Part shown: piece after piece, positions 52,953 through 62,145 of the stretch
How the letters are laid out: every line of letters starts with the position of its first letter
Position numbering within the stretch: the stretch's first letter is position 1
NCBI GenBank assembly: GCA_023412915.1
Contig: JAEZRE010000001.1
Span: 1-64,000 of the forward strand
DNA length: 64,000 bases
Origin: Bacillota bacterium
GTDB taxonomy: Bacteria; Bacillota; Clostridia; Acetivibrionales; DTU013
Reading direction: 5' to 3'
Position numbers and translations under genes: made by a program
The notes under the pieces: model-generated
The model's database searches: none
Told to the model about the DNA's origin: nothing
What the model saw: only the letters and a program-made list of their open reading frames with translations

Positions 52953-54497
52953 ATGGCATCGCGGATAAAGATATTTGATACGACGCTGAGAGACGGGGAG
53001 CAAACTCCCGGAGTCAGTCTGAATATACAGGAAAAACTCGAGATCGCTCGCCAGCTCGTAAGGCTGGGCGTCGACGTCATCGAGGCGGGTTTTGCCATAT
53101 CGTCGCCGGGCGATTTTCTGGCAGTCAAGACTGTTGCCGAAAATGTAAAGGGAGCGACGATCGCAAGCTTGAGCCGGGCTGTCGAAAAGGACATCGACAG
53201 GGCCTGGGAAGCCGTTTCCAACGCGGAGAGCCCGCGGATACACACATTTATCGCTACGTCGGACATCCATATGAAATACAAGCTGAAGATGACCGAGGAA
53301 GAGGTGCTTCAAAGGGCTGTCGCAATGGTGAAGCACGCGAAGAAGTATTGCGGTGACGTCGAGTTTTCGGCGGAGGACGCAAGCCGTACAAGAACGGAAT
53401 TTTTATACAGGATCGTCGAAGAGGTCATCAAAGCGGGAGCGACGGTCGTCAATATACCTGATACCGTGGGTTATGCCTACCCGGAAGAATTCGGACTCCT
53501 GATAAGAGGTATCAGGGAAAATGTGCCCAATATCGATAAAGCGGAGATAAGCGTCCATTGTCATAACGACCTTGGCCTTGCCGTCGCCAACTCTTTAGAG
53601 GCGCTCAGGAATGGCGCGGTTCAGCTGGAGTGTACCGTTAACGGTCTCGGTGAACGCGCCGGCAATGCCTCGATCGAAGAGATCATAATGGGTGTCCAGA
53701 CCAGGAAGGATTTTTACGGTGAGCGGATACACAGCATAGATACAAAACAGATATACAGGACCAGCAAGCTGGTAAGCAGCCTGACCGGCATAGACGTGCA
53801 GCCGAACAAGGCGATAGTGGGAGCAAATGCTTTTGCCCATGAATCCGGTATTCACCAGCATGGCGTATTGGCCGAGAAAAGCACCTATGAAATAATGACG
53901 CCGGAATCCATAGGGCTTTCCCAGAACAGGATGGTGCTCGGCAAGCTTTCAGGGAAACACGCTTTCGAGGAGAGGCTGAAGGAAATGGGCTACAACCTCG
54001 ATCCGGGTACGGTCGCGACGGCATTTGAAAAATTCAAGGAACTTGCCGATAAAAAGAAGGAAGTACTCGACAGGGATATAGAGGCGCTCGTTGAGGATAA
54101 AATGTCCGAGGTCAACGAGGTTTACAAGCTTGACAGCTTCCAGATCAACAGCGGCAATAAGATAATCGCGACTGCAACCGTAAGCCTCCTGAAAAACGGG
54201 GAGCTCGTGATGGAAGCGGCAACGGGCGACGGACCTGTAAATGCGGCCTTCAAGGCTGTTGAAAGGACCGTAGGGTTTGAACTGGAACTCCAGGACTACA
54301 GCCTCAAAGGCGTTACAGAGGGTACCGACGCTCTTGGCGAAGCCACGGTAAGAGTAATAAAGGATGACAGGATATATGTCGGAAGAGGCGTTAGCACCGA
54401 CGTCATCGAAGCGAGTGTAAAGGCCTATATCAACGCTATAAACAGGGTAGTCAGCGATCACGGCAAGAAAGCTTCGAACGGGAAGGAGACCATATGA
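52953..54497 (+). CDS. leuA: 2-isopropylmalate synthase
   Basis: 514 residues from ATG 52953, eight bases after GGAGG. HMGL-like TIM barrel: IKIFDTTLRDGEQTPGVSLN, SVHCHNDLGLAVANSLEAL, CTVNGLGERAGNASIEEI, HESGIHQHGVL. The C-terminal LeuA allosteric domain binds leucine (about 390-510). It condenses acetyl-CoA with 2-oxoisovalerate to begin leucine synthesis. Stop overlaps the next start (ATGA). Confidence 0.95.
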   Translation: MASRIKIFDTTLRDGEQTPGVSLNIQEKLEIARQLVRLGVDVIEAGFAISSPGDFLAVKTVAENVKGATIASLSRAVEKDIDRAWEAVSNAESPRIHTFIATSDIHMKYKLKMTEEEVLQRAVAMVKHAKKYCGDVEFSAEDASRTRTEFLYRIVEEVIKAGATVVNIPDTVGYAYPEEFGLLIRGIRENVPNIDKAEISVHCHNDLGLAVANSLEALRNGAVQLECTVNGLGERAGNASIEEIIMGVQTRKDFYGERIHSIDTKQIYRTSKLVSSLTGIDVQPNKAIVGANAFAHESGIHQHGVLAEKSTYEIMTPESIGLSQNRMVLGKLSGKHAFEERLKEMGYNLDPGTVATAFEKFKELADKKKEVLDRDIEALVEDKMSEVNEVYKLDSFQINSGNKIIATATVSLLKNGELVMEAATGDGPVNAAFKAVERTVGFELELQDYSLKGVTEGTDALGEATVRVIKDDRIYVGRGVSTDVIEASVKAYINAINRVVSDHGKKASNGKETI

Positions 54498-56053
54498 AGA
54501 AGATTGTCGTACTCGATTCCACTTTAAGGGACGGCGCACAGGCACAAGGCATCTCCTATACAGTGGAGGATAAGCTGAAGATAGTAAGGCGGCTCGATTC
54601 GCTGGGAGTGGATTACATCGAAGCCGGGAACCCCGGCTCAAATCCCAAGGATATTGAGTTTTTTGAGAGAGTCAGGAAAATCAAACTCGCAAACTCCAGG
54701 CTTATCGCCTTTGGAAGTACAAGAAGGGTGGGAATTCCTGTCGGAGACGACGCCAATGTAAAATCCCTCCTGGCCGCCGGCACCGAGGCTGTGGTCGTTT
54801 TTGGCAAGTCCTGGGATTTCCAGGTGACTGAAATCCTTAAAACCAGCCTTGACGAGAACCTGAAGATGATTTTCGATACGGTAAAATTCTTCAAGGACAA
54901 TGGAAAAGAAGTCGTATACGATGCGGAACACTTTTTCGACGGTTACGGCTCAAATAAGGAATATGCCATAAAGACTCTCAAGGCGGCGTCTGAAGCGGGC
55001 GCCGACAGTATTTGCCTGTGCGACACGAAGGGCGGGTATCTGCCTATGGATATTTTCAATATCACGGCGGAGATGACAGCGCAGTTCGAGGTGCCGATTG
55101 GCATACACTGCCATAATGACAACGGGATGGCCGTGGCGGGTACGATAATGGCCGTCCAGGCAGGCGCCACGCAGGTGCAGGGAACGATAAACGGCTTCGG
55201 CGAGAGATGCGGGAATGCAAATCTCTGTACCATTATTCCTACGTTACAGCTGAAAATGGACTATAAATGCATACCCGAAGAGAATATGGCCGAAATGACT
55301 CCGGTTGCGCGCGCAGTCAGTGAGATTGCAAACGTGGTGCACGACGAAAGGGCGCCTTACGTGGGTAGGGCGGCGTTTGCGCACAAGGCCGGCATGCACG
55401 CCGACGCAGTCGTAAAAAATACGGCGGCGTATGAGATATTCGATCCCGAGGTGGTAGGCAACGAGAGGATATTGCTGATGTCCGAGGTGGCCGGACGCAG
55501 CGCGGTTCTGAGTGCGATGAACAAGGTGGATCCGACCCTCCGGAAGGATTCTCCCGAGACCGTGAAAGTAATTGAAAAGCTGAAGGAAATGGAGCATAAC
55601 GGATACCAGTACGAGGGAGCCGAGAGCTCGTTCGAGCTGATAGTAAGAAAAGTGCTGGGCAAGTATCATCCATCCTTTGAACTGAAGGATTTCAAGGTTA
55701 TAGTCAACGAACCGGCCAAGGCAAACGAATACAATTCCTCGGCTATGATAAAGGTCAAAGTCGGCGATCAGGAGGAGATAACCGCGGCAGAGGGCGACGG
55801 ACCTGTAAACGCGCTCGATAATGCCGCAAGAAAGGCGCTTTCGAGATTCTACCCGAGTATACATGAAATGAAACTGACGGATTTCAAGGTTAGAGTGCTA
55901 GATTCCAATGCAGCCACAGCCGCAAGGGTTAGAGTCCTTATAGAGTCGACGGATGGAAATGAGGTCTGGACAACGATCGGTGTTTCCACCGACATTATCG
56001 AGGCCAGCTGGAAGGCGCTTGTGGATTCCATCGAATACAAGCTCGGCTGCTGA
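54494..56053 (+). CDS. cimA: (R)-citramalate synthase
   Basis: 519 residues. Same superfamily as LeuA but of the CimA branch: VVLDSTLRDGAQAQGISYTV, EAGNPGSNPKDIEFF, IHCHNDNGMAVAGTI, NGFGERCGNANLCTIIP, HKAGMHADAV, and a C-terminal regulatory domain (about 400-515). It condenses acetyl-CoA and pyruvate to citramalate, giving 2-oxobutyrate for isoleucine without threonine. Next to leuA and downstream of ilvBNC, this gives one operon for all branched-chain precursors; leuBCD must be elsewhere. Confidence 0.93.
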   Translation: MKKIVVLDSTLRDGAQAQGISYTVEDKLKIVRRLDSLGVDYIEAGNPGSNPKDIEFFERVRKIKLANSRLIAFGSTRRVGIPVGDDANVKSLLAAGTEAVVVFGKSWDFQVTEILKTSLDENLKMIFDTVKFFKDNGKEVVYDAEHFFDGYGSNKEYAIKTLKAASEAGADSICLCDTKGGYLPMDIFNITAEMTAQFEVPIGIHCHNDNGMAVAGTIMAVQAGATQVQGTINGFGERCGNANLCTIIPTLQLKMDYKCIPEENMAEMTPVARAVSEIANVVHDERAPYVGRAAFAHKAGMHADAVVKNTAAYEIFDPEVVGNERILLMSEVAGRSAVLSAMNKVDPTLRKDSPETVKVIEKLKEMEHNGYQYEGAESSFELIVRKVLGKYHPSFELKDFKVIVNEPAKANEYNSSAMIKVKVGDQEEITAAEGDGPVNALDNAARKALSRFYPSIHEMKLTDFKVRVLDSNAATAARVRVLIESTDGNEVWTTIGVSTDIIEASWKALVDSIEYKLGC

Positions 56054-56126
56054 TACCCCGTTGCAATCTGCTACGCTTTTATGGTACAGTAATCTTGCCT
56101 GTCACCAAACGAAAGGTGGTATCGGA

Positions 56127-56402
56127 TTGACATTAAACGGCAAGCTCTATATAGAGGGAAGGCTGGTCAGGGAAGCTTCGTCAGACGACAACGAGGAGGC
56201 TCACAGCTTCAGGGACAAACTGGAGAAGTGTCTCATCGACCTATGCGCCGGCATGGAGATCCCTGTTCCGCTTTGGCTTAAAAAAAACACGCGAGAACTC
56301 GCCATCTTCAGAAAAACATTTTTTACTTCGGAACAGTTCATTGAAAAGGTCTGGTTCGATAAATTTGAAATACTCCTGCTTGGCAGCGAACTGAGAAAAT
56401 AA
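56127..56402 (+). CDS. Hypothetical protein
   Basis: 91 residues from TTG 56127, with AAAGGTGG seven bases before. No family recognised; TLNGKLYIEGRLVREASSDD near the start and WLKKNTRELAIFRKTFF in the middle. Compact and charged, without a signal peptide. It follows cimA in the same direction and may be the last gene of the operon. Confidence 0.6.
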   Translation: MTLNGKLYIEGRLVREASSDDNEEAHSFRDKLEKCLIDLCAGMEIPVPLWLKKNTRELAIFRKTFFTSEQFIEKVWFDKFEILLLGSELRK

Positions 56403-56414
56403 TCCATTTTTTTG

Positions 56415-56444
56415 TTGTCTTTTGAATATTTTTGTTGTTATAAT
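56415..56444 (+). promoter_or_regulatory. Promoter of the GGDEF-EAL gene
   Basis: TTGTCT 56415-56420, 18-bp spacer, TATAAT 56439-56444. Confidence 0.6.
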
Positions 56445-56497
56445 GTAAATGTAAGTGGTTAGGCTTTATTATTACGTTAACTAATGAGAGGTATCAT

Positions 56498-58357
56498 ATG
56501 CAGAAAAGCAGAAATACCGAAAGCCGCCCAGTCAGTGAAAATAAGCTACACAATGTAAAAATTTCAGCCGAAACGGTACGCATTATAGTCTGCGCCTCTA
56601 TCTATGTGTTGATGGCTGCGGTTCTACGCATTTCCGGCGAGTCTATCGGAGCTATCAACTTATTCGGCGTCATTGTGCACAATTACGTTTACAGCGGAAT
56701 TATGGCTCAGATACAGGTCCTTGCTTGTGTATACCTTGTTGTGAACACCATGTACAAGGGCTATGTAGCGGCCACTCTTTTGAATATCTATGGCATCACG
56801 TTTTCCGCCGCGGGTATTGTCTTCAGCGGGACTCAGGATCCTATCCCCGGTATAATAGCGTATATCGGCAATATGCTGATCACCACGGCCATATATAAAT
56901 ATAAAAACCGTCTTAACAAATCCATTTTTGAGCTGTCGCAGCAAAAGGAGGAGCTTACCTCCCTGTATGAAGAAATCTCCGTTTCACAGGATAAATTGAG
57001 CCATCAGAACGAGCAGCTTATAAAATACAACAGGATAATGGAGGACAACGAAAAACAGCTCGAGCAAATGGCCTATTATGATACGCTGACAGGTCTGCCC
57101 AACCGTAAAATGATCATTGAGGAACTGGAAAAACAGATCAGGTCGTCGGGAAACAGCGGAGAAAATTTTGCTTTCGTCTTTATAGACCTGGATAATTTCA
57201 AGGAAATAAACGATATGCTGGGGCATTACGTCGGAGATACAATACTGAAGGCCGTGGTAGGACGCTGTGTCCTCAGGCTCCACAAGGACGACCTTATTGG
57301 CCGTCTCGGTGGAGATGAGTTCGCTTTGATAATACGGCGCGGTCTGACCCGGGATGATATGCTATCATACGTCGGAGCGATAAAAGATTGCGTATCTGAG
57401 GCCGTAATTTACGAAACGAAGGAGATATACATTAATGCAAGCTTCGGCATATCCTTGTATCCCACAGACGGCGACAATACGGTCGATTTACTGAAATGCG
57501 CGGATATGGCCATGTATTCGGTCAAATATTCCGGCAAGAACGGGATACGCTTTTTCTGCAAATCGATGCAGGATGCGCTTCTGAGGAGGGTACAGCTTGA
57601 AAACGGCCTTAAAGCCGCTCTCGCAAACAATGAGCTGTATCTGGTATTTCAACCGCAATACCATTGCGAGCCGCAGGGAATAAGGGGTTTTGAAACTCTT
57701 GCAAGATGGAGGTCGGAAGAGCTTGGCGCGATCGGTCCCGCGGAATTCATACCCATAGCGGAAAAGACGGGCCTTATCATCGAGATCGGCGAATGGATAC
57801 TCAGGACCGCAATGAAAAGCTTTGCTGGACTGCTGGCTTCGGGCCATCCCGAAATCGTTCTGACCGTCAATATCTCCGTAGTGCAGATAATACAGCCCTC
57901 TTTTGTCAGAATGATAAAAAGGGTTCTCGAGGAAACCGGGTTCGACGCCGGAGCGCTGGAGGTTGAAGTCACCGAATCGATACTGATAGCCCACCCTGAT
58001 AAGGTCACCGACGCCCTTAACCAGCTCAAGGCCATGGGTATCCGTATTGCGTTGGACGACTTCGGAACCGGGTACGCATCCCTGAAATATTTGCAGATAT
58101 TGCCCATAGATACGCTCAAGATCGATAAATCCTTCATAGAGAAAGTCGGGATTTCCGATATGGAAAACAATATAATAAGCGCTGTGATCACGCTGGCCCA
58201 TGAACAGCATATAACGGTCCTTGCAGAGGGGGTCGAGAACCCGACGCAGCTTGATTATCTAAAGAAACTCAGGTGCGACAGTGTTCAAGGCTTTCTGCTA
58301 AGCAAGCCTCTCGAGTTCAGTCAGCTGGCCTGCCTGCCGGAACTCTCCCGGCAGTAA
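56498..58357 (+). CDS. Membrane GGDEF-EAL protein (c-di-GMP synthesis/breakdown)
   Basis: 619 residues. Four to five N-terminal membrane segments (about 25-140), a coiled coil (about 143-190), a GGDEF domain (about 190-355) with intact GRLGGDEFAL, and an EAL domain (about 365-615) with FETLARW in place of EAL, VNISV, EVTES, LDDFGTGYASLKYL, KIDKSFI and AEGVE. The EAL catalytic residues look intact; ETL is a seen variant. A typical RxxD product-inhibition site is not evident before GGDEF. Both activities are possible, so the net direction is unknown. Confidence 0.92.
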   Translation: MQKSRNTESRPVSENKLHNVKISAETVRIIVCASIYVLMAAVLRISGESIGAINLFGVIVHNYVYSGIMAQIQVLACVYLVVNTMYKGYVAATLLNIYGITFSAAGIVFSGTQDPIPGIIAYIGNMLITTAIYKYKNRLNKSIFELSQQKEELTSLYEEISVSQDKLSHQNEQLIKYNRIMEDNEKQLEQMAYYDTLTGLPNRKMIIEELEKQIRSSGNSGENFAFVFIDLDNFKEINDMLGHYVGDTILKAVVGRCVLRLHKDDLIGRLGGDEFALIIRRGLTRDDMLSYVGAIKDCVSEAVIYETKEIYINASFGISLYPTDGDNTVDLLKCADMAMYSVKYSGKNGIRFFCKSMQDALLRRVQLENGLKAALANNELYLVFQPQYHCEPQGIRGFETLARWRSEELGAIGPAEFIPIAEKTGLIIEIGEWILRTAMKSFAGLLASGHPEIVLTVNISVVQIIQPSFVRMIKRVLEETGFDAGALEVEVTESILIAHPDKVTDALNQLKAMGIRIALDDFGTGYASLKYLQILPIDTLKIDKSFIEKVGISDMENNIISAVITLAHEQHITVLAEGVENPTQLDYLKKLRCDSVQGFLLSKPLEFSQLACLPELSRQ

Positions 58358-58487
58358 TCCATTGCTGGTATATGTTATAAGTAAGCTTGAGAGAATTGCA
58401 GGATTTGTCTATATTTCCTGCAAAAATTAAAAATCTATTGCATTACTAAAATCCATGTGCTAAAATTAGAACAGTATGAAATATAAC

Positions 58488-58562
58488 TTGTATACAGAGA
58501 CGTATACGAAAATAGCCGGTAGGCATACTCGATGATGAGGATATATTTTCGAGGTATGCCTA
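58488..58562 (+). promoter_or_regulatory. asnA upstream region: GTATAC boxes and terminator-like hairpin
   Basis: GTATAC occurs at 58490-58495 and 58502-58507, 12 bp apart; the first is in TTGTATACAG, one base from the ech palindrome TTGTATACAA. A hairpin TAGGCATACTCGA / TCGAGGTATGCCTA (58520-58562), then TTTATTTTT, may end the upstream gene or attenuate asnA. The rest of 58358-58660 shows nothing clear. Confidence 0.55.
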
Positions 58563-58660
58563 TTTATTTTTGAAATTTTTGCGACAGAAGACTGCATATT
58601 AATTTATGAACTAGAATTATGTAAACATATATGTTATCGCAATAAAAGAGGTGAAAAATT

Positions 58661-59674
58661 ATGAAAGAGAAGTTGATTTTACCTTCCGATTATAAAACCA
58701 GTCTTGACATAATGGAAACCGAGGAGGCAATAAAGCTCCTGAAAGACTTCTTTGAAAACAATCTGTCAAAAGCGTTGAACCTGAGGAGAGTTTCGGCGCC
58801 TTTATTCGTGAAACCCGAGACGGGGCTCAACGATAACCTGAACGGCATTGAAAGGCCTGTGGCTTTTGACGTTAAAGGCTTCAACGGAGGTACTGTCGAG
58901 GTCGTACAATCCCTTGCCAAGTGGAAGCGTATGGCGCTGAAACGCTATGGATTCAGGGTGGGCAGGGGTTTGTGCACCGATATGTATGCCATACGCAGGG
59001 ACGAAGAACTGGATAACCTGAGTTCCGTCTACGTCGACCAATGGGACTGGGAGAAGGTAATCAGAAAAGAGAATAGAGATACCGAAACCTTGTTAAAAAC
59101 CGTATCCAGCATATACGATGTCTTCAAAAGGGCCGAGAGCTATATCTGCAGCGTTTATCCAAAGCTTTCGAAAATGCTCCCGGATAAGATCTTTATCATC
59201 ACCGCGCAGGAGCTTGAAGACCTGTATCCGGGGCTAACGCCAAAACAGAGGGAAGAAGCGATAACGAGGGAGAAGAAAGCCGTATTCCTGATGAAGATAG
59301 GCGGGCTGCTCAAATCAGGAATAAAGCATGACGAACGGGCTCCCGACTACGACGATTGGGAGCTGAACGGAGACATAATTTTCTGGTACCCCATATTGAA
59401 TAAACCATTTGAGATATCTTCCATGGGAATCAGGGTGGATGAGTTTTCACTCGTAAAACAGCTAAAGACAGCAGGCTGTGAGGACCGTTTGAACATGAAA
59501 TTCCACAGGGACCTGATCGAAGGAAAATTGCCGTATACCATAGGCGGCGGGATCGGCCAGTCCAGATTGTTCATGTTTCTGCTGAACAAGGCTCATATCG
59601 GCGAAGTACAGGCTTCGGTGTGGCCGGAGGACGTTGTGGAGGCCTGTGCGGACGCAAATATTGCAATACTTTGA
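58661..59674 (+). CDS. asnA: Aspartate-ammonia ligase (asparagine synthetase A)
   Basis: 337 residues; AGAGGTG before ATG 58661. Class II aminoacyl-tRNA synthetase-like fold: LRRVSAPLFVKPETGLNDNL, ERPVAFDVKG, AEVVQSLAKWKR-type segment (VEVVQSLAKWKRMAL), DQWDWEKVI, LPYTIGGGIGQSRLFMFLL. It makes asparagine directly from aspartate, NH3 and ATP. Followed by a strong terminator. Confidence 0.97.
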   Translation: MKEKLILPSDYKTSLDIMETEEAIKLLKDFFENNLSKALNLRRVSAPLFVKPETGLNDNLNGIERPVAFDVKGFNGGTVEVVQSLAKWKRMALKRYGFRVGRGLCTDMYAIRRDEELDNLSSVYVDQWDWEKVIRKENRDTETLLKTVSSIYDVFKRAESYICSVYPKLSKMLPDKIFIITAQELEDLYPGLTPKQREEAITREKKAVFLMKIGGLLKSGIKHDERAPDYDDWELNGDIIFWYPILNKPFEISSMGIRVDEFSLVKQLKTAGCEDRLNMKFHRDLIEGKLPYTIGGGIGQSRLFMFLLNKAHIGEVQASVWPEDVVEACADANIAIL

Positions 59675-59748
59675 CATTTTATCGGGCGATGCATGGAACG
59701 GATGCGAGGTAATAGAAGCTATCAAACCGCATATAAATAAGATAGACT

Positions 59749-59778
59749 AAATGCATAATAAAATGTTATGCATTTTTT
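59749..59778 (+). terminator. Intrinsic terminator after asnA
   Basis: Perfect 10-bp stem AAATGCATAA / TTATGCATTT, loop of seven, then TTT. Confidence 0.85.
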
Positions 59779-59798
59779 AATTTTGCGGGGGTGTGGTT

Positions 59799-60161
59799 TT
59801 GGGCAGGTACAGGCTTGCTGCAATATATTTTCTGGCAATACTGTTTGCGCTGTCTCTGACGCAGATTTTTATTGATTCGCAAACAGGAACTTCAACACAT
59901 GCCAGTACACAGGCGGTAAAAAGGACGTATACGATATTTGTCGAAATAGAGGATAAAACTTTATATCTGCTCGAAAATGGCAAATGCATAAAGGAATACA
60001 GGATAGCGTCCGGAATGTCCGGCTTGCCTTCGCCTTTGGGCTGCTGGAAGATAGTCGAAAAAGGCGACTGGGGCGAAGGCTTTGGGGGCAGATGGATGGG
60101 GCTTGACGTACCTTGGGGGACATTCGGTTTTGGAACACTGTTTAGAATCCAGGCTCTTTAA
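59799..60161 (+). pseudogene. 5' part of an L,D-transpeptidase (YkuD) gene cut by a recombinase element
   Basis: The start is TTG 59799 or GTG 59793, with CGGGGGTG before. An N-terminal membrane anchor (about 5-25) and a YkuD domain opening follow: IEDKTLYLLENGKCIKEYRIA, SPLGCWKIVEKGDWGEGFGG, RWMGLDVPWGTFG. Intact relatives continue with IHGT and then the catalytic HGCxR. Here the match stops near 60130 and 10 unrelated residues follow to a stop at 60159-60161. The catalytic His/Cys are missing. L,D-transpeptidases cross-link peptidoglycan. The break lies about 10 bp from the recombinase stop, as expected for an attachment site. Confidence 0.8.
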
Positions 60162-61746
60162 ATTTATAACGTATTTCTATTTTCTTATTTTCGTAAATAT
60201 CAATTCTGTCTATAAGCTTTTGTAAAAGGATTTTATCCGGTTCATCAAGTCTCAGCAATTCCATGGCGAGCTTCCTTAAGCCTTGGCCATCTTTTACCGA
60301 CTCATTATGCTTCTGTTTTCTGACGGAGAGTTTCGAGAGTTTAGTATTCAGCTGCTCTCTTTCTTCATTATATTCTTTGGACAGATTGATAAAGTCCTGC
60401 TCTGCTATGACACCCTTCAGTTTGTCCTCGTAGAGATTCCTGATTATCCTTTTTATTTCGGTCAGCCGGTCGCCTGCGGCTGATATGTCGTTTTCCAATC
60501 CTGTACTGTTGTTTTTATGCAGGTGTTTTTCTGCGAGATCAGCAAGTCTGCCTTGATCCAGCGACACCCTGGAGATTCTAATCAAATCTGAAATGACAAG
60601 AGCTTCGAGATCCTTTTCCAATACCGCATGCCTTGTACAGACCTTCTGCTTCCTATAACGCTTGTACTTAGAGCAGATAACATAGCCGTATCCCGAAGGA
60701 GTTTTTGTGTATGTCATCTTTTCTCCACAATCGGCACAATATAAAAGACCCGAGAGTATATGAGGGTATCGCTTTTCGTATTCCACCATGCGGCCGTTGT
60801 TGTGTATCATCTGCTGTACCAGGTCAAAGGTTTCCTGGACCACTATTGCCTCATGGGTATTCGGTACTATTACCCAAGCCTGCCTCGGCATGTTTATCAG
60901 CTTATCGACCTTGTAATTGACCTTCTGGCATCTGCGCTGTGTAATGCTCCCGCAATATGTCGGCTTGGTGAGTATATACTTTATCGTGTCACAATTCCAC
61001 ATGCCCAAATGCGATTTGGGATTCCTGTAATTCGTTCTATTGCTTTTGTACACTGCGGGGCTTAAAATGTGCTCACTATTGAGAATATCCGCTATCGCGG
61101 AGTATGATTTTCCCTGAAGAAACAGGTCGAAAATCCGCCTTACGACGGCGGAGGTTTCTTCATTGATCTTTAGCTTGTGTTTGTCGTTCGGATCCTTATA
61201 ATAGCCATATGGAGCGAAGGAGCCGATGAATTCGCCATTTTCCCTCTTTCTGTCGATAACCGATCTGACCTTTTTTGAAATATCCTTTGCATACCAGTCA
61301 TTCATGATGGATTTGAAAGGCCCAATGTCATTTGAGGGGCAATCCCCGGCATAGGTGTCGATCCCGTCGAGAAGGGCAATAAACCGGATCTTTCGTTCGG
61401 GAAAATACTTTTCCAGATAATGCCCTGTGACAATATAATCCCGGCCAAGCCTGCTCAAATCCTTTGTGATAACTGTGTTAATCCTTTTACTTTCAATATC
61501 CGCAAGCATTCTCTTGAAATCCGGTCTGTTAAAGTTAGTGCCGCTGTAGCCGTCGTCGGCGTATATTTCGACAAGCTTCCAGCCTTGATCGGCAACATAC
61601 TTTGTCAACAGCTCTTTTTGGTTCAAGATACTTTCAGAGTTTACATTATCCTTTTCCTCGTCTTCCCTGGACAATCTTAAATAAATACCCACTCTGGAAG
61701 TTTGGCTGCCATAAAAGGATGAATAGTTTCCCGAGGCGTAAATCAT
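60142..61746 (-). CDS. Large serine recombinase
   Basis: 534 residues from ATG 61746. N-terminal resolvase domain (about 15-165) with catalytic Ser in YLRLSREDEEKD, then GYSGTNFNRPDFKRML and TKDLSRLGRDY with the Arg residues; recombinase domain (about 180-300; NGEFIGSFAPYGYYKD, YSAIADILN); zinc ribbon (LLYCADCGEKMTY, CSKYKRYRKQKVC); and a C-terminal coiled coil. This is the family of phage integrases, TndX/TnpX and the sporulation recombinase SpoIVCA. No change in catalytic residues is seen. Confidence 0.95.
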   Translation of the reverse strand: MIYASGNYSSFYGSQTSRVGIYLRLSREDEEKDNVNSESILNQKELLTKYVADQGWKLVEIYADDGYSGTNFNRPDFKRMLADIESKRINTVITKDLSRLGRDYIVTGHYLEKYFPERKIRFIALLDGIDTYAGDCPSNDIGPFKSIMNDWYAKDISKKVRSVIDRKRENGEFIGSFAPYGYYKDPNDKHKLKINEETSAVVRRIFDLFLQGKSYSAIADILNSEHILSPAVYKSNRTNYRNPKSHLGMWNCDTIKYILTKPTYCGSITQRRCQKVNYKVDKLINMPRQAWVIVPNTHEAIVVQETFDLVQQMIHNNGRMVEYEKRYPHILSGLLYCADCGEKMTYTKTPSGYGYVICSKYKRYRKQKVCTRHAVLEKDLEALVISDLIRISRVSLDQGRLADLAEKHLHKNNSTGLENDISAAGDRLTEIKRIIRNLYEDKLKGVIAEQDFINLSKEYNEEREQLNTKLSKLSVRKQKHNESVKDGQGLRKLAMELLRLDEPDKILLQKLIDRIDIYENKKIEIRYKFKEPGF

Positions 61747-61767
61747 CTGATTCCTACCTTTTCCCAA

Positions 61768-61893
61768 TTACTTCTCAGCTGTTTGCGTTAAAACAATCTT
61801 CAAATATTCTTCAATCAGCTCCTGAAAGGATTTGCCCTCATCGTTGAAAATTGAAATTACGGCGACTTCCGATGTATCTTTATTCGGATGCAT
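61768..61893 (-). CDS. Small 41-residue protein encoded just upstream of the recombinase
   Basis: ATG 61893 after GCGAGG, TAA at 61768-61770, 21 bp before the recombinase ATG. Product MHPNKDTSEVAVISIFNDEG..., then KSFQELIEEYLKIVL. Similar short acidic proteins precede recombinases on clostridial mobile elements; it could be a directionality or accessory factor. Inference only. Confidence 0.55.
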   Translation of the reverse strand: MHPNKDTSEVAVISIFNDEGKSFQELIEEYLKIVLTQTAEK

Positions 61894-62145
61894 AAACAAT
61901 ACCTCGCTGATAATAATTATTCAGATGAAGCTTGTCTATATTACATTTGCATATTTTACATAAGCCGCCATAAAGCTGAATACTATCAAATCAGGGGAAG
62001 GCACTTTATTTTTTACGACTTCAATTGCAGCCGGACAAATAAACAGTATTAATTGAAAATACATATATATTAGGATACAATAGGTATTGATTGGCACGGG
62101 TCTATCTGTTTTTAAAGCCATTTTCAGGACATAGGGGGTAATTTT

